64,000 bases of DNA from Przewalskia tangutica (GCA_029844215.1 CM056723.1:1014980-1078979), one strand, 5' to 3'; positions 22,053 to 34,639 are shown, counted from the stretch's first letter. Translations and numbers: made by a program. The notes: generated by a model from the sequence alone, not told the origin.

Positions 22053-23774
22053 TATTTAGGTTCTTAACCATAACAAACATAGGTTAATTACTATGCTTTA
22101 TTTTTCTTATCTGCTTAAAATTGCTTCTTCTGTGTTTTACATTCATTTGCTCTTATGTTTTGTCTAAATTATTCTATTTTACATATAAATATTTGCATAT
22201 TGTATTAATTGCTATTTGTTACCGCTTTCCTTAAATTGACATTCCGCTCATATTTCTTCCACTCTGGAAAATTCACACAATCACACACTACATGCGAGGT
22301 GCGCTTGGTGCATCAGCAAAATTCTTTCTTCGAAACCCAAATTTAGGAGAGTTGGTAATATACGTGGAGTGTCCGGTCTAACCGGTGGCCGCGTAGCCTT
22401 CTCACTCGAGTTGTCCGCTCGGGAACCTTGCGTCTAGTAAAGCCAAATCTTAGAAAACTTAAGATAGAGCTATACCACCCGTATTTTAGGGCATGCATGC
22501 ATTTACCTTAGGTGAGTCGGTCCTTGGCATCGACGCCACAATTAGGAAGACACCAAACTTGTCGACGGGTTTCTTAACCCAACGACCAACCAGCATATTA
22601 TGTGTAGCGTGGCAATGACAGACAAATCCAAGCCTAATCATGACATGCCGAAATTGGGAAAAGTCTGCCGTCATTTGGTCGCCATTTCCAACAAAGGCAT
22701 TATAGTTGGACGACTTGGACAAATCCGTCATAATCTCGCATAAGTGACGTTTAGGCTTACCTCTGGCATAAAGAGGTCCCCTGCATGTTATGAAACGTTT
22801 GAATGTGCTATGTGCAATATATCTGCTACATACCCGCAAATTATGTGTTTTATGCTAACACCGTTTGTTGCATTTTCTAAAGGATTTATCATCTCCCCAA
22901 AGGTCGATTTGTATTTGACTAAGCAATGACAGAGCATCAATATTTTCCAAGATCAAAGACACGGTCAAGCGACATGACCGATTCAAGGCATTTGAAGCGA
23001 GCAGTCGGAACTGCCTTAGTTCCTATAGGCAAAGCAGGGGTCTCAGAAAAGAAAAGCAGCATAGATCCGATCGAGCACCTCGCCCGATTCTGCGCAAAGA
23101 ATGGCCACCCTACAGCCAAATCGTAAGGCCCAGAAACATCACTACATACAAGCAACTACATTGAGATCCACTTTAGGCCAGACACCCTTTCAAAACTGGG
23201 ACAATGTAGGAAACCGGACAGGGATTGCAAGTCCAAACAGGCCAGGCACACAGATGTCAAGGGACAAGGCGGCGAAGTCAGATACGAATCGACCCTCCCC
23301 AAAACTCACAAATTTTCTTTTAGCGCAGGTCTTTTCATATTAACAGAAGCAGAAAGTGCAATAGCCGAAGCAGAAAATACGACAAAAGGTTTCTTCGTAT
23401 TAGCAAAAGCAGCAAAAAGCAACAAAGGCAGAGGATGACAACAATCCAAAGTCCGCAGCAAAAGCAGCAGCAGCGGAAAAAGGGCATCAATAATCAGCAG
23501 TCAAAGTTCAGAGGTCCGCAACAAAACCTAGCGCATCAACTCGGGCATAAAGTCAAATTGGCAACTCGCGCATCACGCCCAACAAAGGCATCATGACAAT
23601 TCGTCAGTTGCGACATTTAGCATGTCCGTGCAAGGACAACATCTCAGTATTCGTCAGGCATATCAGGGACGACATCTCTATCCATAAAATTGCACTTCTC
23701 ATATATATTTATCATTTTGTTTAAACAGGTATACACTAACGTTTTCTCAAGCTTAGCTTGCAGGAGCATTTATT
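22053..23774. other. Non-coding leader region of the Tat/Ogre-type element
   Basis: Open frames here are short and on mixed strands and I recognise no domain. From about 23340 to 23640 the sequence is rich in purine, with repeated 'gcaaaagcagc' and 'caacaaaggca' phrases. This may be a packaging or leader region, but nothing shows that directly. Confidence 0.5.
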
Positions 23775-24655
23775 CTACAGGAGCAAAGAACACGCCCAGT
23801 AACGACGCGTCATCGGCGTGTGTCCAGCAACGACACCATCAAGGCGTGCGTCACGCAACGACGCCAAAGAAGAATACGCCCGTGCAACGACGTTATCAGC
23901 ATTGTGTCGAGGCGACACCGTCAAGGCGTGCGTCACGCAACGACGCCCGGAAGAATACGTCCAGTAACGACGGCGTTATCGGCGTGTGTCGAACGACACC
24001 ATCAGCATTGCGTCTACGCAACGACGCCAGCAGCAATACGTCCAGGCAACGACGTTATCAGCATCGTGTCCAGGCAACGACACCATTAGCATTGCGTCTA
24101 CGCAACGACGCCAAAGAAGAACACGCCCAGTCGACGACGGCGTTATCGGCGTGTGTCGGCAACGACACCATCAAGCGTGCGTTTGCAACGACGCCAAAGA
24201 AGAACGTCGCCCAGCGGCGACGCCGGCGTGTGTCCGAGCAACGACACTATCGGCGTGCGTTTGCAACGACGGCGCCAAGAAGAATACGCCCAGTAACGAC
24301 GCCGTTGCGTGTGTCGCAACGACACCATCGGCGTGCGTCTACGCAACGACGCCAAAGGAATACGCCCGGCAACGACGTATCGGCGTGTGTCCAGCAACGA
24401 CACCATCAAGCGTGCGTCACGCAACGCCCGGCAACACGCCCGTGCAACGACGCGTCATCGGCGTGTGTCGAGCAACGACACCATCAAGCGTGCGTCTGCA
24501 ACGACGCCGAAGAATACGTCCGGCAAGAACGGCGTCGCCGGCGTGTGTCCAGCAACGACGTTATCGGCATTGTGTCCGGCAACGACACCATCGCGTGCGT
24601 CTGCACGACGCCGCCAAAGAAGACGTCCAGCAACGACGTTATCGGCAAGAAACAA
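23775..24655 (+). repeat. GC-rich ~84-bp minisatellite inside the LARD
   Basis: About ten units of roughly 84 bp run head to tail. Each unit is itself built from three ~28-bp pieces beginning CAACGAC: one continuing ACCATCAAGGCGTGCG, one GCCAAAGAAGAATACGCC and one GTTATCGGCGTGTGTCC. Units vary by 1-4 base indels, mostly at CCGG/CGGC positions. The block is CpG-dense and stands out sharply from the AT-rich surroundings. It lacks stop codons in several frames, which explains long spurious open frames. Confidence 0.93.
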
Positions 24656-25085
24656 GTCCGAAAATGACGCTTATCATCGCGTATCACATCTACGGAAGGG
24701 CGATTTCTATACTCGAAATTGCATTTCTTATTCATGCTTTATTATTCGTCTTAGCGCTTATGCACTAACTCTTTCTTGAGCTTTAGTCTACAGGCGATTG
24801 CGGCAAGTGACAACATATCCGCATTCACAATCGCAACACGTCCATGCAAGGGCGAAATCACAGCATTTGCGGCAGGCATCACATTTTCGCAGGATAGCAT
24901 ACTCAAACAGTTACATTGCATATAAATTCATGCGTTATCATTTGCCTTAACAGTTATGCACTAACCGTTTGTTTAAGTCTTAGCATACAGAACGAGAGCA
25001 ACGCGTGGAACTACCTCTACAATAACAAGCGATTTGTACCTCGAATGTCGATCCGCTCCTCCAAAGATCCTCGCAACGCATGACC

Positions 25086-25545
25086 CAGTGTCATCATAAT
25101 TCGACACTGGACAATTTTTAAATCTGCTCCCGCTTTGGTTTTAATTTTTCAGCCTCACAGAACCCAGTGTCATCATAATTCGACATTGTGACAAAATTTT
25201 GAATCTACGTCTGCCCGCCTTAATTTTCAGCATCACAGCAACCAGTGTCATCATAATTCGACACTGGGACATTTTTTAAATCTGCGTCAGCCTTACTTTT
25301 ACTTTAGCATCGCAACAACCCAGTGCCATCACAATTCGACACTGGGACATTTTTAAAATCTGCGTCAGCTTTACTTTTATTTTTCTAGCATTGCGTGAAT
25401 TTCGCCCGGTCATCATAATTCGACACTGGGACATTTTTTAATCTGCATCAGCTTTACTTTTACTTTAGCATCGCAACGACCCAGTGTCATCATAATTCGA
25501 CACCGGGACAATTCTGAGTCTGCATCAGCCCCACTTTTGAGTTCT
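25086..25545 (+). repeat. ~78-bp tandem repeat with hairpin motif
   Basis: Six units of about 78 bp each carry the perfect or near-perfect palindrome arms CCAGTGTC and GACACTGG around 'atcataattc', then 'aaatctgcgtcagc' and 'ttacttttactttagcatc'. The block ends about 70 bp before the polypurine tract. Unit 5 has a degraded left arm (cccggtc). Confidence 0.92.
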
Positions 25546-25615
25546 AGTTTATAAAACAGGACAAAATTGACTACGAGTCAACGTCTTTGTCCGAAGACTT
25601 TTCCATCATCTCCGT

Positions 25616-25631
25616 ACAAAGAGGGACATAC
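25616..25631 (+). promoter_or_regulatory. Polypurine tract of the Tat/Ogre-type element
   Basis: The run 'caaagagggacatac' lies directly before the right LTR (TGTTGACAG at 25632) and closely resembles the purine tract of Ogre elements. Confidence 0.8.
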
Positions 25632-27872
25632 TGTTGACAGTCAATTTTGACCCGTTTTTTGTATATTTCGTGCAATTTTAAGTTTTTAGCACACCGCATT
25701 TTAATCGTTATTTTTGCATATTTTATATAATATTTTATGTTTATTTATTCACAAAATGACATTGCATCTTTTTATTTTTATTTAAGCATTATGTTTTTGT
25801 TAATATTATGTTTCTATTATAATAATATTTTGCATCTCTTTAAATAATTAATTGACGTCCTGCTTTAATTTTATCAGACATTAAACATGTCTTAAATATT
25901 GCATTTTTGCGTCGGCATTTGCATTTTAATAATTTTGCATCTTTTTAAATAATCTTTCTTTTAAAATAATTAACCCGCGTTGCATTTTGTCAAAACCAGT
26001 CCAGTACGGAACCCAATCCAAATCATTCCAATCCAACACCATTTTTATTTTCATCCAAACACCCCCTCTTATTTTCCCCCCCTCTTTTTTTAAATTTCAA
26101 ACCCACTTTTCTTTCCCCCCTAAAATACCTTACCCCCCTTTATTAAATAAAGGGGGGCAGCCCACACGTTCGACAACGAAAACAAAAAGAAAGGGCTGAG
26201 CCCATTTTTCATTTTAAAAGAAGAGGGGACCTCAGCAGCCCTCCCCTTCGCCGCCTCGCTGCCGCCTTCGCCGCCTCGCGGAGTTTTAGAACTCCGCGAA
26301 ACCCCTTTAAACCGCCACCGCCTCCCTCTCCACTCATCTCCCTCACCTATTCCCGTCAACCTCCACACCTCTCTGGCGAACCCCTGCTCCCGTCGCCGCC
26401 ATCCCGTCGACCATCTGTTGGTTTGTATTTTAGGCGTTGCTCCGGTGAAAACCGTCGAAGCAACGCTGCCGCTTCCCTTCCTCTGCTTTTGCGGTTCTCC
26501 GCCGACCACCACCGGCGCGACATTACCGGCGATGTCGTTTGTTTCTCTGTTATTGCAACTATATTTCGCGTTTGTTGGACTGATGTTGACTGTTGGTAAC
26601 TTGCCTGAGTTTAAAAACTCCGGCGAATCTTGTTGGCTTTATTTCGATATATGATTTTTCGATTTTTGTTGTGTCATGGAATTTAAAACTCCGCGACCTT
26701 TGTTTCGTGACCGCTGGCATCTTGTTATCTTGGCTTAATGGTGATTTTATGTTTTTGAGGTATCTGCGGAGTTTTAAGACTCGTGACGCTTTGAAAATCT
26801 GTTGGGATTTGTTTACGACTTCCCATTTCTCCGCGAATTCTCGTTTCCGCGAACCGCCATCGTTCGCATGTTGTCATTGTTCATTGTTTTCTGCATTAAT
26901 TTTAGGCTATTTGGCTTAATTTATTTACTGATTTTAGAACAAAACTACACTTGGTATTTACTGATTTTTGAACAAGTTACTACACTTGGTATTTACTGAT
27001 TTTGAACAAGTTACTACACTTGGTATTTTGCTGATTTTGAATTTGATACTACACTGGCCAAAGAAGGATTTATCCGTCGATCTGAGGCCCCGTGGTAGCG
27101 AGACGGAATATGTGGGCGGAGGAAAGTGAAAAGATTGGACGAGAATGCATAGTATCGCTCACCGGGAGGCGAGTCGGCCATGCCGTAGCGATATTGGCTT
27201 CTCATGTCTTAGTATTCTTGGCATAACACTAGCTGAGCCCACACTATATAAAAATATATCTTTTACAATATATTTTACATATATATCTATATATATATAC
27301 ATATATTGTTGTTTGTTTGGGTAATTTATTTATCATTTACTAACTCTTCTACTAAGTGTCTTTTGCAGGTACCCGGAGGCGCGCCCCAAAGTTAAATCAT
27401 TCGCATAAAATGAAATAAAAGCAAAATGTTGCTAATTTATCTTCATTATATCTTTTATGTTTATTTGCTTTCATTACTATCTTGTTAAATACATACCTAT
27501 ATTAAATATTTGCATGCCTAGTTTAAATATCTCTTGATTAGTTTAATAATTAGAATGCCCTTTAGAATTGTAAATTGCATGTTAGCACAATAATTTTAAA
27601 CCTAAGTTTGAACGGACAACCGCAAGTTAGCGGATCCTTTAGGGTGCCTAACCCCTTCCCTTTAGGATAATAAAGAACCCTTACCCAGAATCTCACATAG
27701 CTTTCGCAGACCTTTAAAATGGAGACCATTCGTAGTATTTTATGCTACATTTTCAGTGTCCTAATTCACTATAATAATTAGGTGGCGACTCCTTTAAATT
27801 GCATTTCGGGAATCCAACCATATGCGTAGCGGTAATCCCGTTTCCGGCTCCGGTCGAAAATGGGGCGTTACA
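25632..27872 (+). repeat. Right LTR of the Tat/Ogre-type element
   Basis: It is 2,241 bp. The last ~640 bp differ from the left LTR at only a few positions, whereas the GC-rich part (about 26150-26850) carries many small indels and substitutions. It ends ...GGGGCGTTACA, followed by the ctcgt duplication. Confidence 0.93.
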
Positions 27873-30490
27873 CTCGTGAGAAAGTCTCGGAAATATCTAT
27901 TGCGCCTCGTCCTCAAATTCCTCAAGTCCAACCTACTCATGATAACACTTATCCGGACATGAAATCTTATAGAGACATTTTGAGTGGTCAAATATCGCTG
28001 AAAATTTTAAGCCAACAATTTAATCAAAATTACAGGGGAAATTGATAAATATCTATTTTATTTATTTTGTGTAGTAGCACATGTTTATTATACGTATGGT
28101 AATAGTAATATTTTTTGTATCTTTTTAGGAACCATACACCTGATATGAGTAATATTGGATAATCCTCTCAGTTCGGTGCAGTTGATTATTATCGGTAGGT
28201 ATATTTTTTAATAATTAAATAATATAAGTGATTTGATGTTTAGAATTTACAATACTTGAATTGCCTCTGTAGTGAAAATTATTTACAAAACGCGTCAGTG
28301 GTACCAAATATTGATTTTGATGCAGTTGATCTTTCTTCAAACCCAGAAAATATTGATTATTATCGGTAGGTTCACCAACTTGATATTAAATAATCCATAT
28401 ATATTATGATGTTGATATTTAAAATATGTTACCTATTTTTCGTGTAGGAAGAGACCTTTACTAGATGGTGAAGATTATCCAAATTATATAAAAACATCAT
28501 CGAGTGATAGCGATGATATATTGAATGTAGAGGTATCCGATGATGATGAAATAAATATATCGTATAGTGAAGTTGATATTCATCCTCATAGACAGGAATG
28601 ACAATTAATAGAAATGATGCAAAGTCGGCTACACCAGCAAGAATTGCTGGCAGAAAGCCAAATTCATCAGCAAGAACTGCTGGCAGAACCAATTCACCAA
28701 CAACAATCAATTCGCAAGCATCCTCAATCCAGTGGCATTCTAACGTGATTTCATATCTTGATAATCTCCAAGGTCGTCCTGATGCCTTTGTCTTTACTAT
28801 AGAAGATGATCATATATGTCAAGCAATGTGGGAAGAACCGGACGATCTTGTAAATGGTACTGTTCAATTTACAAAATGCATGATTTTCTCCTCCAAAAAA
28901 ACAATGCAAAGGGTCGTTAAAATATATAGCATCAAATAAATAAGGGGGTTTAGAGTTGATGTATCTAACCAAAAGTTGTGGTGATTGGTCTGTAGATGTG
29001 AGTATCAAAGTTGTCAATGGATGATTTGGGGTAAGGAAACTCATGATAGTATGTGGACTATCTCAAAGTTTCTCTCATGGCACACTTGTGATATGGATGA
29101 CAATCGAGCAGGTCATTTTAATTTAGATACAAATATAATTGCTCAAGTATTAGTTGTTGACATTGCCGAAACTCTAAGGTACCTTATTCAATTAGGTTCG
29201 TTGTAATTTTGACATCAATTAAATTATCATTGCTAAAGATTATTTGTTTAAACTTGTACAGGTTCCCCATCAAAGAATGCAATAGAATAATTTTGAGAGT
29301 TTATCATAAAACGATAAACATGATAAAGAGATATTCCGGACGTAGGCGCATTTTTGAGATGATTTATGGTACATGAGCGGGCTCTTTTCAGCAGTTGTCG
29401 AGGTATATATCAGCTCTACAACACATGTATCCTAGTATTGTTGTTGAGTGAAAGCTTAACACCCAATCTTATGTGCCCGATAATATTTTTTTGTTTTGGA
29501 CATTCAAACATGCATTGATGATTTTGCTCATTGTCGGTCATCAATATCCATAGATGGCACGTATGTGTACGGGATATATGACATCAAGTTATTGATTGCA
29601 ATAAGAATGAATGTTAATGGGTCAATATCCCCTCTTGCTTTCGTCATTGCCGCTAACGAGAGCAACGAGACATGAGGGATGTTTCTGACATATTTGAGGC
29701 GATACGTTATTAAGGATCGATTGAGCATATGCGTGCTATCTGACCGAAATTATGACATATTGAACAATATGTTTCGTTTGGAGGGTGGCAGCCTCCTTTT
29801 GCTTACCATCGGTATTGTTTAAGGCTTATAAAGACAAATTTCTCATTAAATCAATGGACGTGGGGGTTGCAACAGAGCATCAAGAAAAAACGGTCTTTTG
29901 TTGACGGAGATAATCAAGGCAACGAAGCCGAAAGTATATGATTGGTTGAAGTCAATCGATGTTGACAAATGAACATTACATGCGGATGAAGGCAGCAGAT
30001 GAGGGATGCTAACAACAAACAACTCGGAGTCATTCAATGATTTGCTAAAATATACACGAAGGTTGCCCGTTACTGCAATTGTGAGAATGACTTACAAGCA
30101 AGTTGTGGAGCGTTTTGTCACTATAACAAAACAAGTCAAAGCCATATTAGCATATGGTGGGAAATGGATATCAAATTCTGCAAAAATGTCCGAGCATCAT
30201 ATGAAAAAATGTGAGCAACACACGATGATAGAGTATAACCATGATGAACGTGTATTTGAAATCAAGACATGTTCTTATCAAGGTCGGAGAGGCAACATTA
30301 TGGTATGAGATTACGAAAACGTGCAGTTATGGTAAGTGGGAACTCTTATTTCCAATCAAATGGATGTTCCGAATAGGACATACTCTCAAAAGTGTTCGAT
30401 GTGTAAGGAGTTTGGCCATGATAATCGTTTGTGTCACCTACGGGACTGTGGTGGTGCAAGTACCTCTAGGGTGGAAGAACCTCTCGTGGT

Positions 30491-30747
30491 AGAAGAACCT
30501 CATGCTCTATGAATGTATTTTAATTATTCTTGATGTATTCGAATTGTCTTGAATTATGAATCTTAAATATTTTTTTTCTTGTCATGATGTATTTTTTTAA
30601 TTAAGCATCTTGAATTAAGTATTTTATCAACAAAAAAAATCTACTGAAAAACTTCATAACATACAAAAATTAAAAAAAAAATAATCTTCGTCGCTTTCTG
30701 GAACCACCTCGTCGTCGTTATCATGTTCACCATCCTCCTTACTTGCA
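30491..30747. other. MULE spacer between transposase and copia insertion
   Basis: This stretch is AT-rich. On the minus strand, 30664-30740 reads as an acidic tail (EDGEHDNDDEVVPESDEDYFF) ending in a stop. It could be the end of a convergent MULE gene whose front was lost when the copia element arrived, but the evidence is thin. Confidence 0.3.
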
Positions 30748-33126
30748 TGTTAGCGAATATTCTTCAAATATTCACAGTATATATTGTATTTATTAGTACC
30801 ATGTATTTAAGGTAACTTAGGATTCTTACTGTATTAAGAATCGCCTTTGTACAGCTATTTATATTGTGATTAATGAAAGAAATTCTCAAGGAAAATTATT
30901 TCAATATCTTACATGGTATCATTAGCCTAACATCTCAAAACTCTAGAAATTCTCCTCTCATCTCTCTACGCCACCCCCATATCATGCGGTGCCTCTTCTT
31001 GGAATTTATACTCCTGTGGCTATCATGTCTCCTCTCACCTCTCCTAAATCTACTGGTTCTACCCCTGGCTTAGTTGACACTCCACTTCCTTCCTCAAAGT
31101 CTTCTTTTCATCCGGTTTTTGCTGTCACAAACATCAAGAATCATATCCCTATTATTCTTGATCAAGAAGACTGTCAATATTCTATGTGGGTGGAACTATT
31201 TTATATTCATGCTTGTGCCTACAACGTGCTCGGCCATATTGATGAGTCAATCCCTCGCCCATCTGACATTGACGATTCAACATGGCGTCGTCTTGACGCT
31301 ATTGTCAAACAATGGATCTATAGTACCATCTCAAAGAATTTATTGTGTACTACTCTGAAAATAGGTGCTTCGGCACTCGAACTTTGGGTGCGCCCGGAGG
31401 AAATATTTCAGGATAATAAAAATACTAGGGCTTTATATTTAGAGGAGCAGTTCAACAACACACGCCTTAAGAATTTCAACAACATGACAGAATACTACAA
31501 ACAACTAAAACTTGTCGCAAACCAACTTTCTCATGTTGGGACTGCTGTGTCTGAAACTAAGATGGTACTACAACTTGTTGCAGGATTACCGAAGGGGGAA
31601 TATGACACTCTTGCAGCAGTGATCCAACAGGCTGATCCACTTCCAACTTTCAACAAGGCGCGTTCACAATTGTTGTTGGAAGAAACACGACATACTAAAC
31701 AGGATGAGCACAATCAAAAAGCACTAGCCGTTGAAAACTTGCAGTCGCCGACCACTGCTCCACCACCGCTGGACCACCACCAGCAGAACCGCGGTGGAGG
31801 CAGAGGCAGCAGAGGTTATGGACAAGGAAACAAAGGAAAGGGTTGCGACAAAGGAAAAGACGATATGGCGATCCACGCCATCGACTCGCGGTGGCGAATG
31901 TCAAGAAGCGGCGGTCGCCGCGCCTCGGCGATGGTCGAACAATCGGCGGCAATAAGTAGCGGTCGGCCACGCAAATCGGGCCCGATTTTAGTAGCGATGG
32001 CGGCCCGGTTTCTCGGTCGGCACCAGCCTATCTCCTCAACAGGCCCATCTGATGTCGGCCCAACAGTTTTCTCCACTTCAGCAGATGCAACCCACTGATT
32101 TGGGCCAAGCTTTCAATACTCTCACTCTGCAACAGCCCGACAATAATTGGTATATGGATTTCGGAGCCACATCACACCTGACTAACTCTTCAGGTAACTT
32201 TTCTCAACTGCTTCGGTTAAAGTATCCTTAATACATTACTGTTGGCAATGGTCATCGCATTCTAATTGCAGGTTATGGTAACACATATATCAAAAATCCC
32301 CTTCCACCCTTCTCACTTAACCATGTCCTCTACGCACCCCAAATTATTAAAAAGTTGATATCTGTTAGGAAATTCACTCGTAATAATTGGGTGTCTGTCA
32401 ATTTTGACCCTTTTGATTTCTCTGTGAAGGATCTCAATACGGGGAGAATTCTTACGCGCTGCAATAGTGTGGGAGACCTCTACCCTTTCACCAACTCTTC
32501 TGCTGTCAGAACTCAACCACCAGTCTCCCTTGCTGCATTGTCTCCATCCACCTGGCACAACAGGCTCGGACATCCAGGAGATCATGTTTTTTCCTTTCTT
32601 AGACATAATCAGCGTATTCAATGTAATAATGAGAAACTTGCCCAAAACTGTTTTTCTTGCCCGCTTGGCAAGCATACTCATCTCTATTTTATGTCTTCAA
32701 TGAGTATTACAGTTTCACCATTTGATATTGTTCATGCTGACTTATGGACCTCTCATGTTGTTAGCTCTCTAGGCCACAAATTCTATCTTGTTTTATTAGA
32801 TGACTTTTCACATTTTTTATGGATTTACCCACTCAAATTCAAATCTCATATTTTTGCTAAATTCCTTGAGTTTCACAGATTTATTAAAACTCAGTTTGAA
32901 AAATTCATAAAATCTTTTCAATGTGATAACGGACGTGAATTTAATAATTCGGCTTTCCATAATTTTTGCTCCTAACAAGGCATGGTATTCCGCTTCTATT
33001 GCCCTTATACCTCACCTCAAAATGGTAAAGCTGAACGTAGTATTCGCATTATTAATAACATGGTTTGTACCCTCCTCTTTCATGCATGTCTGCCATCATC
33101 TTACTGGGTCTATGCTGTCAAAATGG
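30748..33126 (+). mobile_element. 3'-truncated copia retrotransposon in the MULE
   Basis: A short LTR (30748-30913, 166 bp, TGTTAGCG...CTTACA) is followed directly by the primer-binding site TGGTATCATTA at 30914. Then come gag, protease and integrase remnants. The pol frame stops abruptly after the integrase phrase YWVYAVKM at about 33126. There the sequence switches to a Ser-rich frame of the MULE. There is no reverse transcriptase, RNase H or 3' LTR, so the right two thirds of the element are missing. Confidence 0.85.
31025..33126 (+). pseudogene. Copia gag-protease-integrase remnant
   Basis: The gag frame runs from the ATG at 31025 to about 32098, with UBN2-type gag features: VTNIKNHIPIILDQEDCQYS, WRRLDAIVKQWIYSTIS, then AGLPKGEYDTLAAVIQQADP. 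A Gly/Arg-rich tail follows at the place of the zinc knuckle. The protease site reads MDFGATSHLT, so the usual D-T/S-G triad is changed to D-F-G, and a stop lies shortly after. The integrase frame (32355-32975) has the HNRLGHP and CPLGKH zinc region and the DLWTSHV and CDNGREF catalytic blocks. It then shifts before TSPQNGKAERSIR. Not functional. Confidence 0.85.
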
Positions 33127-33612
33127 TTCGAATAGCAGTGGTGATGACAGCTCAAATCATAGCAGTGATTCGAGTTATCTTGATAACAATGAATTCAAGA
33201 TAGACGATTTGAAACTACATCTTCTTATAGAGCGTAATGATAATCTTTGTGATGTGAAATATTCAGTTCCACGAGAATATTATTGTGGGTTATGCCAAGA
33301 ATGGCCATATCGGCACGCCGAATCAGAACGTCTTGTTCGTGACTTAGAAAATCTCAATGCTCAAATCCCAACAAGTTCTCAATGACCATGCCTCGAACTG
33401 ATCAACATTCTTGCAATGTTGTCGTACAGAGGATTAGAAAAGAAAACAACATAATGCTAGCAAGACGTTGTAGATTTTACATGCTAAAGTTGATCGAAGA
33501 ACAAGCATCATCAACGGGTAGAGAACTAACATCTACAGAAAGATATGTCTTAAGAAAACCAAAATATTTTTCTGAGGATGATATTGAGGACTTCTATTAT
33601 GATGATGATTAA
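33127..33612 (+). pseudogene. Unidentified MULE-encoded frames after the copia break
   Basis: Two adjoining frames are visible. The first (33127-33385) starts in a Ser/Asp/Asn-rich stretch, SSGDDSSNHSSDSSYLDNN, continues KIDDLKLHLLIERND and then CGLCQEWPYRHAESERLV, a single CxxC-type motif, and lost its front at the copia junction. The second (from the ATG at 33385) gives 75 aa, mostly basic, ending in the acidic SEDDIEDFYYDDD. They could be two exons or pieces of one accessory protein of the MULE. I do not recognise either. Confidence 0.4.
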
Positions 33613-34137
33613 GGATTATTTTGGTTCACTTGCTTAGTTTTTGAATTATTTAAGTTTCGGGCTCATGATTTTATTTATATTTTTAATTTATGAAGAATTC
33701 ATCAATTTGAAGAAAATTAGTATGTTTAATTTTGCTTTGATTGTTATAGTCTATTATTAATTTATATAATTATCTTAGAGTTAATAATACATAAAAAGGT
33801 CAACAATTCACAATTTTTAATGAAAATATAAATAAATTAGTACATAAAAGGTGTCGATTACACAATACATTTAGAAATACATAAAAAATACACAATACAT
33901 GAAAACGTACAACTAGTAAAAATAAAATACATAGAAATAATAAACTTAATCGGAAATACATAAAAATAAAATACATAGAATAATAAACTTAATAAACAAA
34001 ATACAAAGAAATAATAAACAACATCAAGATAGCAAAAATCTTCTTCCAAAATTTTAATTTATCTTTAAAAGCATTTTTCTCGTGTTGAGTGTCTCTAAGG
34101 TTATCTTTGAAAAAACTTTATTTTTCTTCGGATTCTT

Positions 34138-34550
34138 TTAGCAAGACCTCCAAATGTCAATTTTTTCTTGAGCTTCCTTAAGTTTAAACTGCAAGTCAAT
34201 TTTCACGGTATCCCTAGTGATACGTGAAGTCGCGGTATCTCTATCAACAAGAGGCTTTTTAAACTTCGCCGCCGTTTTATCCACGGGAATTTCATCGTCC
34301 CATTGAAAATATTTGCAACCATTCATATCCTATAAACATTACAAGAAAATCAGTTTTTGAAAGTAAAATATGTAGATATTGTGAAAACACTTTAAATCCT
34401 AAAAACTTGTAAAAACACTTACATCGGGCACTTTACAACACCAAAAACAATGACCCGGATTATCTTGGGTCCTTGATGTTCTGAGCTTACAGTAATAATT
34501 ACAACCACAAATATCGGATTTTATAGCAAAGTTTGACTTTTTGGAGCTTT
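34138..34550 (-). CDS. GRF-type zinc-finger protein fragment in the MULE
   Basis: Two exons on the minus strand, 34423-34550 (5' end not fixed) and 34138-34329, join through a good GT-AG intron. The product contains a GRF zinc finger: GCNYYCKLRTSRTQDNPGHC, then CKVPDDMNGCKYFQWDDE, followed by a short tail with TSRITRDTVKIDLQFKLKE that could form a coiled coil. GRF domains bind single-stranded nucleic acid in known proteins. I find no ATG in the first exon, so the start may be lost or lie in another exon. It reads toward the MULE centre from the right end. Whether it is a normal MULE gene or a captured host fragment is open. Confidence 0.6.
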
Positions 34551-34639
34551 AAGATATGATTTTCGGGGAACGTATGGTAAAAGAGTGAAAATGGAGGAGG
34601 TTAAGAGTGAAGATGAAATGAGAAGTTTCTCTGGGATTT

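Larger units (their letters stand above)
19790..27877 (+). mobile_element. Non-coding Tat/Ogre-type LTR retrotransposon (LARD)
   Basis: The element spans 19795-27872 (8,078 bp), with the 5-bp target-site duplication ctcgt at 19790-19794 and 27873-27877. The LTRs are 2,238 and 2,241 bp, begin TGTTGACAGTCAATTTTGACC and end ...GCGTTACA, the signature of Ogre/Tat LTRs. A primer-binding site follows the left LTR and a purine tract precedes the right one. The 3.6-kb interior has no gag, protease, RT or integrase that I can recognise. Instead it holds two tandem-repeat blocks. It therefore fits a large retrotransposon derivative mobilised in trans by an autonomous Ogre/Tat partner. It landed in the MULE transposase gene. 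Confidence 0.93.
19409..30490 (+). pseudogene. MULE transposase (MuDR family), split and frameshifted
   Basis: The N-terminal part at 19409-19794 (VEIHDNNNVRYSIPPKYHV...) has a frameshift near 19636 and a TGA at about 19654. It continues past the Tat/Ogre insertion at 27873 (EKVSEISIAPRPQIP). The MuDR zinc-finger-like DNA-binding domain lies at about 28880-29110: SKKTMQRVVKIYSIK, CRCEYQSCQWMIWG and HTCDMD. The transposase core begins near 29470, with SIDGTYVYGIYDIKLLIA (first catalytic Asp), AFVIAANESNETWGMF (in two frames) and LSDRNYDILN (second Asp). The C-terminal region has NNSESFNDLLKYTRRLPVTA. Many stops and shifts make it non-functional. Several short introns are likely but I did not fix their borders. 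Confidence 0.85.

Noticed and set aside
22486..22839. 117-codon minus-strand frame in the Ogre-type element
   Set aside because: It is antisense to the element, shows no domain and lies in the non-coding leader. I treat it as chance.
23690..24779. Long overlapping open frames of 325, 260 and 156 codons in different forward frames
   Set aside because: They follow the 84-bp minisatellite, which has no stop codons in several frames. The products are repetitive (TTPSRAS, NDASSACV) with no domain, and the three frames cannot all be real.
25086..25545. CRISPR-like array (palindromic repeats with variable parts)
   Set aside because: The unit is tandem and about 78 bp without unique spacers. It lies inside a plant LTR element, and CRISPR does not occur in plant nuclear DNA.
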